Both the position numbers and the translations under genes were made by a program. Shown here in pieces: positions 8,111-17,426 of a DNA stretch of 64,000 nucleotides. The notes below the pieces were generated by a model, which worked only from the letters and a program-made list of their open reading frames with translations, ran no database searches and was not told the DNA's origin. How positions within the stretch are numbered: the stretch's first letter is position 1; every line of letters begins with the position of its first letter. The DNA is from an uncultured Flavobacteriaceae bacterium (lineage in GTDB: Bacteria; Bacteroidota; Bacteroidia; Flavobacteriales; Flavobacteriaceae): assembly GCA_947503005.1 (NCBI GenBank), contig CANNCA010000004.1, positions 323,433 through 387,432 of the forward strand, written 5' to 3'.

Positions 8111-9403
8111 TTGAAACCCTTCCATTTGAAAGTTTTAGCTCTTTTACTATTTTTTTTAGGCTGTCTTGTATCTTCTGGACAAGCTGACACTAGTTATAAA
8201 AAGCGAGTGTTGGAAGCAGCCGAGATTGAGCTCTTGTTCAGTTATTATGGCCAAGATGGTCAAAATGCGGCGGTCACCGGGGGAGAGGGAACAGAAAAAC
8301 TTACAGATGCCACATCAAGTATTGTGGTAAAAATACCTTTGAACGAAGATGATATATTGACGGTTGATGCCGGCATATCTGCGTACACCTCCGCTTCTTC
8401 GAGTAACGTGAATCCGCTAGATGGTGATGCGAATAGAAATGTAAGTCCGTTCAGTGCCTCCTCGGGTGCCTCTAGACAAGATGTGCTTACTTATTTTAAC
8501 CCTTCGTATCAACATGCGTCTGACGATCGAAATTCTGTAGTGAATGTCAAGGCATACGTTTCGATGGAGTATGATTATTTTTCTTTGGGCTTCGGTGGAG
8601 GATATGCCCGTTTGTTCAACGAAAAAAATACAGAAATTTCCATAAATGCCCAAGTGTTTTTAGACAAATGGAACTCGCAATACCCGATAGAACTTCGAGA
8701 TGGTTTTTTTGATTCTCGCACAATGGGGACTGGTACTTACAATCCGAATTTCAATGCTTTTGAAAAGGAAACTAGAAATTCGTATTCCGTCTCTTTAGGG
8801 CTTTCACAAATTCTAAGTAAAAAGCTGCAAGGTTCTATTTTTATGGATGTTGTCTCACAAACGGGATTGTTAAGTACGCCTTTTCAAAGGGTTTATTTTT
8901 CGGATGCAACCGATTTTTTTATTGAAGATTTCCAACTCGCTGACGATGTGGAACGGCTTCCTGATAATCGTTTTAAATTACCTGTTGGTGGACGCCTAAA
9001 TTATTACGCCAGTGACCACATTGTACTTCGAAGTTATTATCGTTTCTATACTGATAACTGGGGAATTGCCTCACACACGGCAAACTTAGAAATGCCTATT
9101 AAATTGACGGATAGTTTTACATTATATCCAACTTATCGCTATTATACGCAAACAGCAGCCGATTACTTTTATGCTAAAGAAAACGCTCTTTCTACCTTTG
9201 ATTTTTACACTTCAGATTATGACTTATCAAAGTATACTGCCCATCAATACGGTGTGGGGGCTCGTTACAAAGATATTTTTGCAAAAGCCAGAGTATTTAC
9301 TTTTGGTTTAAAGACCATCGACCTACGTTTTAATGTATATGACCGTAGTGATGGTCTGAATGCATTTATTATGACTTTGGGTACTACGTTTGTTGGGGAT
9401 TAA
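8111..9403 (+). CDS. DUF3570 outer-membrane beta-barrel protein
   Basis: This 430-residue exported protein (TTG start) has a hydrophobic signal up to GQADTSYKKR near residue 25 and then alternating beta-strand-like sequence to the C-terminus, which ends in a strand (IMTLGTTFVGD). The YKKRVLEAAEIELLFSYYGQDGQNAAVTGG opening block is diagnostic of DUF3570. A membrane barrel is inferred from composition and family knowledge. It ends the Rieske-ApbE run, 78 bases after DUF4266. Its last 20 bases overlap the end of the convergent ABC ATPase gene. Confidence 0.85.
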   Translation: MKPFHLKVLALLLFFLGCLVSSGQADTSYKKRVLEAAEIELLFSYYGQDGQNAAVTGGEGTEKLTDATSSIVVKIPLNEDDILTVDAGISAYTSASSSNVNPLDGDANRNVSPFSASSGASRQDVLTYFNPSYQHASDDRNSVVNVKAYVSMEYDYFSLGFGGGYARLFNEKNTEISINAQVFLDKWNSQYPIELRDGFFDSRTMGTGTYNPNFNAFEKETRNSYSVSLGLSQILSKKLQGSIFMDVVSQTGLLSTPFQRVYFSDATDFFIEDFQLADDVERLPDNRFKLPVGGRLNYYASDHIVLRSYYRFYTDNWGIASHTANLEMPIKLTDSFTLYPTYRYYTQTAADYFYAKENALSTFDFYTSDYDLSKYTAHQYGVGARYKDIFAKARVFTFGLKTIDLRFNVYDRSDGLNAFIMTLGTTFVGD

Positions 9404-10049
9404 AGTTTATATATCCTTCATTTTCCAAATCTTCTTTTGACTGAATCAATTTAGAGTATCCGTCTTTGAGAAGATATATTGAGTCGCCAATGTCTAAAAT
9501 TTCTCGATAGAAGTGGTCTGTAATGATTATTGCACGGTCATTTTTCGTTTCTAAAATCAATTGTTTGAACTGCTCCACATATATTGGTGCCACAAAGGAA
9601 AAAGGTTCATCCAAGAGAATGATCTTCTTGCCAGAATTTAAGATAAGATAGGTTTCCACGACTCGAAGCTCACCTGAGGAAAGTTCATTGGTTTTGCTGT
9701 TTGCATATTTTCCAAAGGAATCAAAAATGTTGGTGAAGGTCATCCAATCAACATTAAAAATGTTAAAGGCACGCTTTATCTTTAAATTAGTAGGTAGCAG
9801 TTGGTGTTGTGGCAGATATGCCACTAAATTGGTTTCGAACAATGGCTTTTTCAGGTAGTTTTCATCCAAACGAATGTTCTTATATTTTGGTTTTAGGTCT
9901 CCGAACAGAATACGCAATAAACATGTTTTTCCTGAACCATTTCTACCCAGAACTCCGGTGACTTTTCCTAATTCACCCTTGACATAAACTCCGTAAAGAA
10001 TTCTCTTTTGGTCAAAATTCAATTCTACGCTGTCGATTTCTACTGTCAA
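9384..10049 (-). CDS. ABC transporter ATP-binding protein
   Basis: This 221-residue ATPase has a Walker A GRNGSGKT at residues 35-42, a Q-loop PQHQ near 80, the signature LSSGE at 123-127, Walker B ILLDEP near 144-149 and a switch histidine in ITDHF near 176. It overlaps by four bases the upstream gene for a 100-residue membrane protein, the only candidate membrane partner nearby. The substrate is unknown; short single-domain ATPases of this kind often belong to export or lantibiotic-immunity-type systems. Confidence 0.88.
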   Translation of the reverse strand: MTVEIDSVELNFDQKRILYGVYVKGELGKVTGVLGRNGSGKTCLLRILFGDLKPKYKNIRLDENYLKKPLFETNLVAYLPQHQLLPTNLKIKRAFNIFNVDWMTFTNIFDSFGKYANSKTNELSSGELRVVETYLILNSGKKIILLDEPFSFVAPIYVEQFKQLILETKNDRAIIITDHFYREILDIGDSIYLLKDGYSKLIQSKEDLENEGYINFNPQQT

Positions 10050-10348
10050 AATAGATTCATGGTTAGCATTAGAATAGTAGTAAAAATGGAATCGATTACG
10101 AAAGAAGTAAGAAGCAAGAGTAACGGAGATATTCCGAAGTTTTTATAAAAAATCAATTTTCGCTTTAAACTTGGTTCAAAGTAGGACAACCATAGAAGTC
10201 CGAACAATAAAAATTTTAAAGTGATAATGAACATGAAAGACATTTTCATGAACAAGAAATATAGTGCGATCAGTAAGCTGATAAAAAGAAACTTTTTATA
10301 AAAGTGAAATCCTAGTTGTAGTGTTTTTAATCTAAATATGGAGCGCAT
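10046..10348 (-). CDS. Small integral membrane protein, possible ABC partner
   Basis: This 100-residue protein is dominated by about three hydrophobic segments (roughly residues 18-35, 37-53 and 74-95) with basic loops between. It overlaps the ATPase gene (10046-10049), implying co-translation. No family is recognised. It is much shorter than a normal ABC permease, so it may be a reduced membrane partner or an unrelated protein. Confidence 0.6.
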   Translation of the reverse strand: MRSIFRLKTLQLGFHFYKKFLFISLLIALYFLFMKMSFMFIITLKFLLFGLLWLSYFEPSLKRKLIFYKNFGISPLLLLLTSFVIDSIFTTILMLTMNLF

Positions 10349-10416
10349 CTAATAGTTCTGGTATCTTTAAATGTACAAATTTATCGTAAATTCGTCCCTC
10401 GAACAGAAGTCCGATT

Positions 10417-11493
10417 ATGATTGATAAACTCAATATTGTAAAGCAACGCTTTGATGAGGTTTCTGACCTGATTATTCAACCTGATGTCATCTCAGATCAG
10501 AAACGCTATGTAGAATTGACTAAGGAATATAGTGACCTTAAAGCTTTGGTTGAAAAGCGTGACCAGTATCTTGAACTTACCAATAATATTGAGGAAGCAG
10601 AGGAAATCATCTCAGATGGCAGTGATGCCGAAATGCTTGAAATGGCCAAAATGCAACTCGAGGAGGCTAAGGCAGGTCTGCCTGTTTTGGAAGAGGAAAT
10701 CAAGTTAATGCTGATACCTAAGGATCCTGAAGATGCCAAAGATGTAGTGATGGAAATTCGGGCGGGTACAGGTGGAGATGAGGCCAGCATATTTGCTGGA
10801 GACTTATTCCGAATGTATACTAAGTATTGTGAATCTAGAGGATGGAAAACCAATGTCATCGATTTAAGTGAAGGTACAAGTGGTGGTTATAAAGAGATTC
10901 AGTTTGAAGTAAGCGGAACCGATGTATATGGAACGTTGAAGTTTGAGGCTGGAGTACATCGTGTACAACGTGTACCTCAAACGGAAACACAAGGTCGGGT
11001 TCATACCAGTGCAGCTACGGTGATGGTACTTCCCGAAGCGGAAGATTTTGACGTACAAATCGACCCCAAAGATGTTCGTATCGATTTCTTCTGTTCATCT
11101 GGTCCGGGAGGTCAGTCCGTCAATACGACATATTCCGCAGTGCGATTAACGCATATACCAACAGGATTGGTTGCCCAATGTCAAGATCAAAAGTCACAAC
11201 ATAAAAATAAGGATAAGGCTTTTCGAGTGCTACGTTCGCGTTTATACGATTTAGAACTTGCAAAGAAACAAGAAGAGGATGCCGCCAAGCGTAATTCCCA
11301 AGTAAGTAGTGGAGACCGATCCGCAAAGATTAGAACATATAACTATGCGCAAGGTAGGGTTACCGACCACCGAATCGGACTTACGCTTTATGATTTGCAG
11401 AATATCATCAATGGCGATATTCAAAAAATTATAGATGAGTTGAGTTTAGTCGAGAATACAGAAAAATTGAAAGAAGCTTCCGAGACTTTTTAA
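10417..11493 (+). CDS. prfA: Peptide chain release factor 1
   Basis: The 358-residue protein releases finished peptides at UAA/UAG stop codons on the ribosome. The catalytic GGQ lies in [11 protein letters not shown] near residues 228-237, and the N-terminal helical domain and central domain are of normal length. It starts at an ATG 68 bases after the divergent membrane gene. pyrF follows with a 94-base gap that holds a dispersed repeat. Confidence 0.96.
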   Translation: MIDKLNIVKQRFDEVSDLIIQPDVISDQKRYVELTKEYSDLKALVEKRDQYLELTNNIEEAEEIISDGSDAEMLEMAKMQLEEAKAGLPVLEEEIKLMLIPKDPEDAKDVVMEIRAGTGGDEASIFAGDLFRMYTKYCESRGWKTNVIDLSEGTSGGYKEIQFEVSGTDVYGTLKFEAGVHRVQRVPQTETQGRVHTSAATVMVLPEAEDFDVQIDPKDVRIDFFCSSGPGGQSVNTTYSAVRLTHIPTGLVAQCQDQKSQHKNKDKAFRVLRSRLYDLELAKKQEEDAAKRNSQVSSGDRSAKIRTYNYAQGRVTDHRIGLTLYDLQNIINGDIQKIIDELSLVENTEKLKEASETF

Positions 11494-11511
11494 ATAGTAA
11501 TAATCCTCTTG

Positions 11512-11575
11512 TAAGTTCGAGCGCAGTTGAGAATTCATGGACAGTTTGGTTCAAAATAGCTCGACTGAGCCCGGT
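11512..11575. repeat. Dispersed GAGCGCAGTYGAGA repeat, copy 2
   Basis: TTCGAGCGCAGTTGAGA (about 11516-11532) and, about 30 bases on, AGCTCGACTGAGC form an inverted pair. The element resembles that at 8047-8080 and may terminate prfA or separate it from pyrF. Confidence 0.5.
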
Positions 11576-11587
11576 AAATAAATACAT

Positions 11588-12409
11588 ATGACTACAGAAG
11601 CATTAGTAGCACAAATTCTTCTAAAAAAATCATTTCTCTGTATCGGACTGGATACCGATTTGGAGAAAATTCCCCCGCATCTTCTTGAAAAGGAAGATCC
11701 CATTTTTGAATTTAATAAAGACATTATTGATGCTACGCATCATTTATGTGTTGCGTATAAACCTAACATGGCTTTTTATGAAGCGTATGGCTTAAAAGGA
11801 TGGCGAGCTTTGGAAAAGACCATAAACTATTTGAATTCAAAGCACCCTGAGATTTTTACGATTGCAGATGCAAAACGTGGCGATATCGGAAATACTTCAA
11901 CAAGATATGCAAAAGCCTTTTTTGAAGATTTGGAATTCGACTCCATTACTATAGCACCTTATATGGGCAAAGATTCCGTTGAGCCATTTCTGGCTTTTAA
12001 AGATAAGCACACCATTCTTTTGGCGCTTACCTCAAATGTGGGCGCCTTCGATTTCCAGACTAAAAAAGTAAATGGTCAAGAATTGTATCAAGAAGTGCTA
12101 CGAACATCGCAAACCTATAAGAACGCAGAAAATCTGATGTATGTAGTTGGAGCTACAAAGGCAGAATATCTTACCGAAATTCGAAAAATCGTTCCGAATA
12201 ATTTTTTGTTGGTTCCTGGTGTTGGCGCACAAGGAGGTAGCCTTGAAGACGTCTGTCAATATGGAATGACATCGAATGTTGGCTTATTGATCAATTCCTC
12301 AAGAGGAATAATCTATGCGTCAAAAGGTGCTGATTTTGCTGAGGGAGCAGCAGAAAGTGCGAAAAGAATTCAAGTTAAGATGTCAGGGGCGCTAGAAAAT
12401 CTCAATTGA
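11588..12409 (+). CDS. pyrF: Orotidine 5'-phosphate decarboxylase
   Basis: The 273-residue enzyme makes UMP in pyrimidine synthesis. The length and the catalytic [11 protein letters not shown] block near residues 93-103 mark the longer OMPDC subgroup found in Bacteroidota and mycobacteria. [14 protein letters not shown] near residue 17 binds substrate, and the [10 protein letters not shown] loop near 213 binds phosphate. It follows prfA on the same strand. Confidence 0.94.
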   Translation: MTTEALVAQILLKKSFLCIGLDTDLEKIPPHLLEKEDPIFEFNKDIIDATHHLCVAYKPNMAFYEAYGLKGWRALEKTINYLNSKHPEIFTIADAKRGDIGNTSTRYAKAFFEDLEFDSITIAPYMGKDSVEPFLAFKDKHTILLALTSNVGAFDFQTKKVNGQELYQEVLRTSQTYKNAENLMYVVGATKAEYLTEIRKIVPNNFLLVPGVGAQGGSLEDVCQYGMTSNVGLLINSSRGIIYASKGADFAEGAAESAKRIQVKMSGALENLN

Positions 12410-12412
12410 AAC

Positions 12413-12601
12413 CTATACCAAATTCTCTAATACTCGTTGAATTTTAAAGGCTTTTTGCTCAAAAAATTCTACCAATTTCGCATCATTAATATTAGACGCT
12501 TTATCTAAGAAGTTTTGATATTGGTATTCCAATAGATGAATCATGTTTCTGTTCGCCTCTATTGGGGTAACACTTCCTACTTTGCAATATTGATTTTCCA
12601 T
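12413..12601 (-). CDS. Small hypothetical helical protein
   Basis: This 62-residue reading frame starts at ATG 12601 and ends three bases from the pyrF stop, convergent with it. The sequence is mostly helical (ANRNMIHLLEYQYQNFLDKASN), with no signal peptide or known motif. It is kept because it fills the gap exactly, uses ordinary codons and has no competing frame. The roughly 210 bases upstream to the next gene hold nothing recognisable. Confidence 0.5.
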   Translation of the reverse strand: MENQYCKVGSVTPIEANRNMIHLLEYQYQNFLDKASNINDAKLVEFFEQKAFKIQRVLENLV

Positions 12602-12813
12602 AGTCTTATAATAAGTTCTGGTAAATATACGCTCGAAATGATTTTTTGGATGTTTAAACTCGTCGAATTTGTCAATAAATCAGTTCTTTTAATAATTTCT
12701 TAAGGATATCATATAGCATGTGATAAGACTTAAATAGACCATTGTGTTAAATAATCCGTTAAACCGTACGTACCTGCAAAAAGATTTAATACATTGCATC
12801 GCTACCATAATAG

Positions 12814-13674
12814 GTGCAAGAGAACACTTTGTTGAACTATACTACATATCTTCACAACGATTCAAAAGTCTGGGTAACTTTCGTCCATGGCGCTGGTGGT
12901 AGTTCATCTATTTGGCATAAACAACTGCGTGAATTCCGAAAACATTTTAATGTACTTTTATGTGATTTAAGAGGTCATGGTAATTCCGAACCTCGTTTAA
13001 AGGAAGCCTTTAATGAAAAGTATACATTTGAGGCTATTACCGATGATATCGTTGAAGTGATCGACCATCTTCAAATAAAAAAATCTCACTTTGTAGGCAT
13101 TTCATTAGGTACGATATTGATACGAAATCTGGCTGAAAACTATCCTGATAAAGTTGAAGGGTTAGTCATGGGTGGTGCCATCATGAAGTTGAACTTTAGG
13201 TCACGTATGTTGATGGGTCTAGGAAATGTTTTTAAATCGGTTGTACCCTATTTGTGGTTGTATCGATTTTTTGCGTTTATCATCATGCCTCATAGCAACC
13301 ATAGAGAGTCGCGAGTACTATTTGTTCGAGAAGCTAAGAAATTGTGCCAGAAAGAATTTTTGAGGTGGTTTAAATTGACCTATGAGATTAACCCGTTGTT
13401 GCGTTTATTCCGATCTAAGGATATCAACATTCCTACTTTGTATGTGATGGGCGGAGAGGATTATCTTTTTCTTCCCTCCGTAAAAAAAATAGTTCAAAAA
13501 CATGAGAATTCGAGCCTTCTGTTAATTGAGCATTGTGGTCATGTTGTAAATGTTGAACAACCTGAAATTTTTAATAGGCTTGTCATCAATTACATTTCAG
13601 ATTTGAGCTGGGAATCCATTTTGGTTCAGGAGGCCTTGCAGCAAGAAAAGACAATACTGACAGCTGTTAAATAG
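12814..13674 (+). CDS. Alpha/beta-fold hydrolase
   Basis: This 286-residue cytosolic protein (GTG start) has the hydrolase layout: an oxyanion FVHGAGGSSS near residue 23, LLCDLRGHGNSEP near 48, the nucleophile elbow GISLGT near 93-99, an acid in YVMGGEDYLF near 210 and a histidine in IEHCGHVVN near 232-240. The substrate cannot be told from sequence. It is followed 16 bases later by a small secreted protein on the same strand. Confidence 0.85.
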   Translation: MQENTLLNYTTYLHNDSKVWVTFVHGAGGSSSIWHKQLREFRKHFNVLLCDLRGHGNSEPRLKEAFNEKYTFEAITDDIVEVIDHLQIKKSHFVGISLGTILIRNLAENYPDKVEGLVMGGAIMKLNFRSRMLMGLGNVFKSVVPYLWLYRFFAFIIMPHSNHRESRVLFVREAKKLCQKEFLRWFKLTYEINPLLRLFRSKDINIPTLYVMGGEDYLFLPSVKKIVQKHENSSLLLIEHCGHVVNVEQPEIFNRLVINYISDLSWESILVQEALQQEKTILTAVK

Positions 13675-13690
13675 TTCTTTTAAAGGGGGT

Positions 13691-14203
13691 ATGAAGCTTT
13701 TAAAGATAATTACGATTTACATTTGCTGTTTTTTCGTGTGGGATGTTTCGGCTCAGACCGAAACTTGTGCGTGTTGTTCAGAAAACCATAAAGCTTTTGA
13801 TTTTTGGATAGGAACCTGGGAAGTTACAGATAGCGTTGGTCAGGTTGTAGGAACTAACCGTATAGAGAAACTACAGGATAATTGTGTTTTACAGGAGAAT
13901 TGGGTCGGGAGCAGTGGAAGCACTGGAATAAGCACGAATTTCTTTAATTTCCAGACTCAGCAGTGGGAACAGCTTTGGGTAGACAATCAAGGTACTTATC
14001 TCAAATTAAAAGGAAATCGCAAGGGTAATCAAATGATTCTTTCTTCTGATGTTTTTACCCATTCCGACGGAAATGAGTATTTAAATCGAATTACCTGGAC
14101 TCTTAATGGAGATGGAACAGTACGCCAACTTTGGGAAATTGTACAGGATGGAGAAGTGGTTAACGTGGCATTTGATGGATTATACACCAAGGTGAAGAAA
14201 TAA
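13691..14203 (+). CDS. Secreted DUF1579-like (lipocalin-like) protein
   Basis: The 170-residue protein has a signal peptide ending near residue 21 (DVSAQ), a CACC cysteine group just after it, and the FDFWIGTWEVTD block that opens DUF1579-like eight-stranded beta proteins. The remainder is beta-rich (NRIEKLQDNCVLQENW, WEQLWVDNQGTYL). The function is unknown. It probably shares a transcript with the hydrolase, and a terminator lies 70 bases downstream. Confidence 0.65.
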   Translation: MKLLKIITIYICCFFVWDVSAQTETCACCSENHKAFDFWIGTWEVTDSVGQVVGTNRIEKLQDNCVLQENWVGSSGSTGISTNFFNFQTQQWEQLWVDNQGTYLKLKGNRKGNQMILSSDVFTHSDGNEYLNRITWTLNGDGTVRQLWEIVQDGEVVNVAFDGLYTKVKK

Positions 14204-14272
14204 ATGGTATCGTTTTTAGACTACCTTTAATGACGTGTAAGTTGCCATGAAAAGATTGGAAAGGGGCAAAAA

Positions 14273-14298
14273 AAAACCGATGCTCCCATCGGTTTTTT
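14273..14298. terminator. Intrinsic terminator
   Basis: A 10-bp stem (AAAACCGATG / CATCGGTTTT) with a CTCC loop has an A run upstream and T run downstream. It serves the hydrolase/DUF1579-like pair and perhaps the convergent DUF4197 gene. The following roughly 160 bases carry TAACTAACTAACT-type short repeats and nothing else recognisable. Confidence 0.85.
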
Positions 14299-14466
14299 AC
14301 TAACTAACTAACTCAAAAAATTACTAACTCAAATAGTTCTGTTTATACAATTTCTAAAAACGGCAAATAGAGCGATTTTCAAAGATCAGTCATTTACAGT
14401 TGTACTCTAAAAATACAACGTTGTTTTATTTCTAATATTGTTGATCTGTAACACTAATTTTTAAAT

Positions 14467-15174
14467 TTAGTCTTGCAATCCAAAAACCCTACGCAATAGG
14501 TCGGTGGTACGTGACGAAACTTTGGTTCGTATTTCTTTTTCCTCAATCGCAATCATCGTATAAACTCCGCTTAGTGCTTCGTTGGTGACATAATCGGTCA
14601 AGTCAGGATTCACGTTATTGGTCAATGGTATGCTGTTGTATTTCGTGATGAGGTTTTCCCAGATTTTATCGGCTCCAACTTTTTCAAAAGAGTTCTTGAT
14701 GACCGGGTTGAATTTATTATATAATTGTTTTTGGGTCGCAGAAGTAAGGTATTGGGTTGCAGCATTGTCATTACCTAATAAAATCGATTTCGCATCATTG
14801 AATGTGATGCCTTTTACTGCGTCTACAAAAATAGGGGTGGCTTCGCCAACGGCATCTTCAGCTGCCCTATTCAATACTTTTAGACCTTCGTCGGCCAATT
14901 TTCCTAATCCAATATCGCGTAAGGTCTTGTCAACTTTTTGGAGTTCTTCTGGTAGAAGAATTTTAACCAATTCATTCTTAAAGAAACCATCGGGTTGGGT
15001 CAATTTGGTCACCTGCTTTTCTATGCCCAAATCTAAGGCCTGCCTTAGACCACTTGCTATTTCAGCGTTTCCAATACCTTGCTGCCCTTGGGGTAATTGA
15101 TTTACTACCTGCTGTAGTTCACCACAAGATGAGATTTGGAATATAACGAGGAGCATTAGTAGTATTCGTTTCAT
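14467..15174 (-). CDS. DUF4197 lipoprotein
   Basis: This 235-residue lipoprotein has a signal ending in the lipobox ISSC near residue 17. The DUF4197 body follows: GLRQALDLGIEKQV near 43, DGFFKNELVKILLPEELQ near 61, and the C-terminal YVTNEALSGVYTMIAIEEKEIR block. It is helical, probably periplasmic, and of unknown function. The reading frame is intact and of normal family length. Confidence 0.85.
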   Translation of the reverse strand: MKRILLMLLVIFQISSCGELQQVVNQLPQGQQGIGNAEIASGLRQALDLGIEKQVTKLTQPDGFFKNELVKILLPEELQKVDKTLRDIGLGKLADEGLKVLNRAAEDAVGEATPIFVDAVKGITFNDAKSILLGNDNAATQYLTSATQKQLYNKFNPVIKNSFEKVGADKIWENLITKYNSIPLTNNVNPDLTDYVTNEALSGVYTMIAIEEKEIRTKVSSRTTDLLRRVFGLQD

Positions 15175-15281
15175 AGCTAATTATTTAAAAGGTAAAGTTT
15201 ACTTGAAAATAGAACGCAACTCTTAGATGGATAGTATTTCATGTGGTCAGAAGCACGGACAATCGGCAAAGAGTTACATGG

Positions 15282-16130
15282 CTAGGAAAAAATGACCGTT
15301 TTATTGTTATAGACCATCGTTTTGCGCTGAACATGCAACTGTACGCCTCTGGAAAGTACGATTTTTTCAAGATCTCTACCCTTCGCGATAAAATCTTTGA
15401 TGGAATGCGTATGAGAGACCGTAGTAACATCTTGCTCTATGATCGGGCCGGCATCAAGTTCTTCGGTAACATAGTGGCTTGTCGCCCCAATAATTTTAAC
15501 CCCTCGCTTAAAGGCAGCGTGATAAGGTTTTGCGCCTGCAAATGCAGGTAAGAAAGAATGATGAATATTTATGATTTTATTGGGGTATTCATTAATGACC
15601 TTGCTACTCACAATTTGCATATAACGTGCTAAAACTATAAAGTCGATATGATTCTCTTTTAGTAACTGCAGTTGTTCGTTTTCAGCTTCGGATTTAGTTT
15701 CTTTTGTGACAGGAATATGGTAGAAAGGAATTGAGAATTGCCGCGCAATTGGTTTCAAATCTTGATGGTTACTTATGATGAACGGAATTTGAACTTTTAA
15801 TTCTCCAGAATTATGCCTACTCAATAAATCGTAAAGGCAGTGATTGTATTTTGAAACAAATACAGCCATTTTGGGAATTGTTTCATCGGTATGCAAACTC
15901 CAGCTCATTCCGTAAGGTTCAGCGACTGATTTTTCAAATTTTTTTCTGAACTCGGATATCGAAAATTCATCGGAAAACTCACTTTCTAAACGCATGAAGA
16001 AAACATTTGCCTGTTTGTCTACATGTTGGTCTAGGTAAATGATATTGCCACCTTTGACATGAATAAAACCTGTGACGGCATGAACAATTCCTGATTGATC
16101 AGCGCAATGAATTAGAATGGTAGTTTGCAA
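15282..16130 (-). CDS. purU: Formyltetrahydrofolate deformylase
   Basis: The 282-residue enzyme hydrolyses 10-formyl-THF to THF and formate, balancing one-carbon pools. It has an N-terminal ACT domain (residues 1-80, IHCADQSGIVHAVTGFI) and a formyltransferase-type catalytic domain with NIHHSFLPAFAGAKPYHAAF near 188-208 and the GATSHYVTEELDAGPII block near 215-231. A TTG start is used; no ATG lies nearby upstream. Confidence 0.93.
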   Translation of the reverse strand: MQTTILIHCADQSGIVHAVTGFIHVKGGNIIYLDQHVDKQANVFFMRLESEFSDEFSISEFRKKFEKSVAEPYGMSWSLHTDETIPKMAVFVSKYNHCLYDLLSRHNSGELKVQIPFIISNHQDLKPIARQFSIPFYHIPVTKETKSEAENEQLQLLKENHIDFIVLARYMQIVSSKVINEYPNKIINIHHSFLPAFAGAKPYHAAFKRGVKIIGATSHYVTEELDAGPIIEQDVTTVSHTHSIKDFIAKGRDLEKIVLSRGVQLHVQRKTMVYNNKTVIFS

Positions 16131-16260
16131 TTGTTCTTATTTTAATCGTAAAATTAGAACAATAAATGAATCAAAACTTTTAAAAATTGTGGTATTTAAA
16201 AAGAAGGTCGCACCTAAAAGATTCAAAAATAAATTTAGCTGAAATGATGTAAGATAGTAA

Positions 16261-16656
16261 CTAGTCTTTTCTGAGGGTTCTTCTCCATTTAGTAAAAGAC
16301 TTGCGGAAACTTTTGATTTCGGTACGTAATAGGTTGAGATATTCCTTTTCTTTAACTCCGTCTTTCTCTAGGCCTAAACAATACGAGTTGATGTTGCGAA
16401 TCATTATGTTAATGAATGTTGCACTATGCATACGTTCAGCATAAGAATTTGAATGTTCGGCCTGGGCTATCTGCTCCGGAATAAGTACCGTGTCGTTCAC
16501 CAAAGAATCGGCAATAATATCACGTAAGCTATTGGATTTGTATCGCTTGAGCATATCTTTATTGAAGGTAATATAAGATGCAATTGCCTTACTGACCTCA
16601 CGGAGTTCCAGTGCTTTTTGATAAACGGGTATAGCCCCAAGATTTTTAGTTGACAT
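16261..16656 (-). CDS. Conserved-looking hypothetical helical protein
   Basis: This 131-residue protein lacks a signal or membrane segment. It is predicted largely alpha-helical, with an IPVYQKALELREVSKAIASYI opening and a very basic C-terminus (KSFRKSFTKWRRTLRKD). The pattern resembles four-helix-bundle proteins, but no named family is recognised. It is divergent from the Lrp-type regulator 120 bases away. Confidence 0.65.
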   Translation of the reverse strand: MSTKNLGAIPVYQKALELREVSKAIASYITFNKDMLKRYKSNSLRDIIADSLVNDTVLIPEQIAQAEHSNSYAERMHSATFINIMIRNINSYCLGLEKDGVKEKEYLNLLRTEIKSFRKSFTKWRRTLRKD

Positions 16657-16776
16657 TTTCTTTAAAATAGCAAATAAGTACTATAAAGTTACGTTCTAAT
16701 GAGTAGCAATTGCTTTTTAATCATTAGTAAATTTGTACTTTAGCTAATGATTCAAAGAAAATAAAACAATTTAATT

Positions 16777-17238
16777 TTGAAAGTTAAGATAGATGCTTTA
16801 AACTGGAAGATTCTCGAATGTCTGCAGGAAAATGCGCGAGAATCATTTGCGAATATTGGTCGAAAAGTAGGCCTTACTCCGCCGGCCGTGGCTGAAAGGG
16901 TCAAAAAAATGGAAGACCTTGAAATTATTAATGGCTACAAAACAATGGTGTCTCATGCATTGACAGGACACCAATTAAAAGCGATTATTACCCTTAGGGC
17001 TTTTATGGGAAAGCTAAAACCTTTTTTGGCAACGGTGGTAACTTTTGAAGAAGTAATTAATTGCTACCGTATTACCGGTAATGAAAACATTGTAATGGAG
17101 GTAGTTCTTAAAGATCAATTTCACCTAGAGAAGTTTATTGATAGACTCATTCAATATGGTGAAACAAGAACGCATATAATTCTGTCTAACGTAGTTTCCA
17201 ATGCGCCGATTTTAAATGGAGGTTTAAAATCAATGTAA
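16777..17238 (+). CDS. Lrp/AsnC family transcriptional regulator
   Basis: This 153-residue DNA-binding protein (TTG start) has an N-terminal winged helix (LNWKILECLQENARESFANIGRKVGL, residues 5-31; TPPAVAERVKKMEDLEII, 32-49) and a C-terminal RAM domain that would bind an amino acid effector. It is a single regulator with no obvious target gene beside it. Confidence 0.88.
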   Translation: MKVKIDALNWKILECLQENARESFANIGRKVGLTPPAVAERVKKMEDLEIINGYKTMVSHALTGHQLKAIITLRAFMGKLKPFLATVVTFEEVINCYRITGNENIVMEVVLKDQFHLEKFIDRLIQYGETRTHIILSNVVSNAPILNGGLKSM

Positions 17239-17426
17239 ACGGAAACAGAGAGCAGCGTTTCGGAAGTGCTTCAATAGTTTATTTTATTGGCTGCCAATGC
17301 GATTGGTATAAAACTGTTACTGCCAAATAAAAAAAGGGTTGTAAGCTTCGAATTTAGTGATTAAAATCAATCATAAATGATTATGATTATTTGTAGGAAA
17401 CGGATTTAATCACTTATTTTATATTC

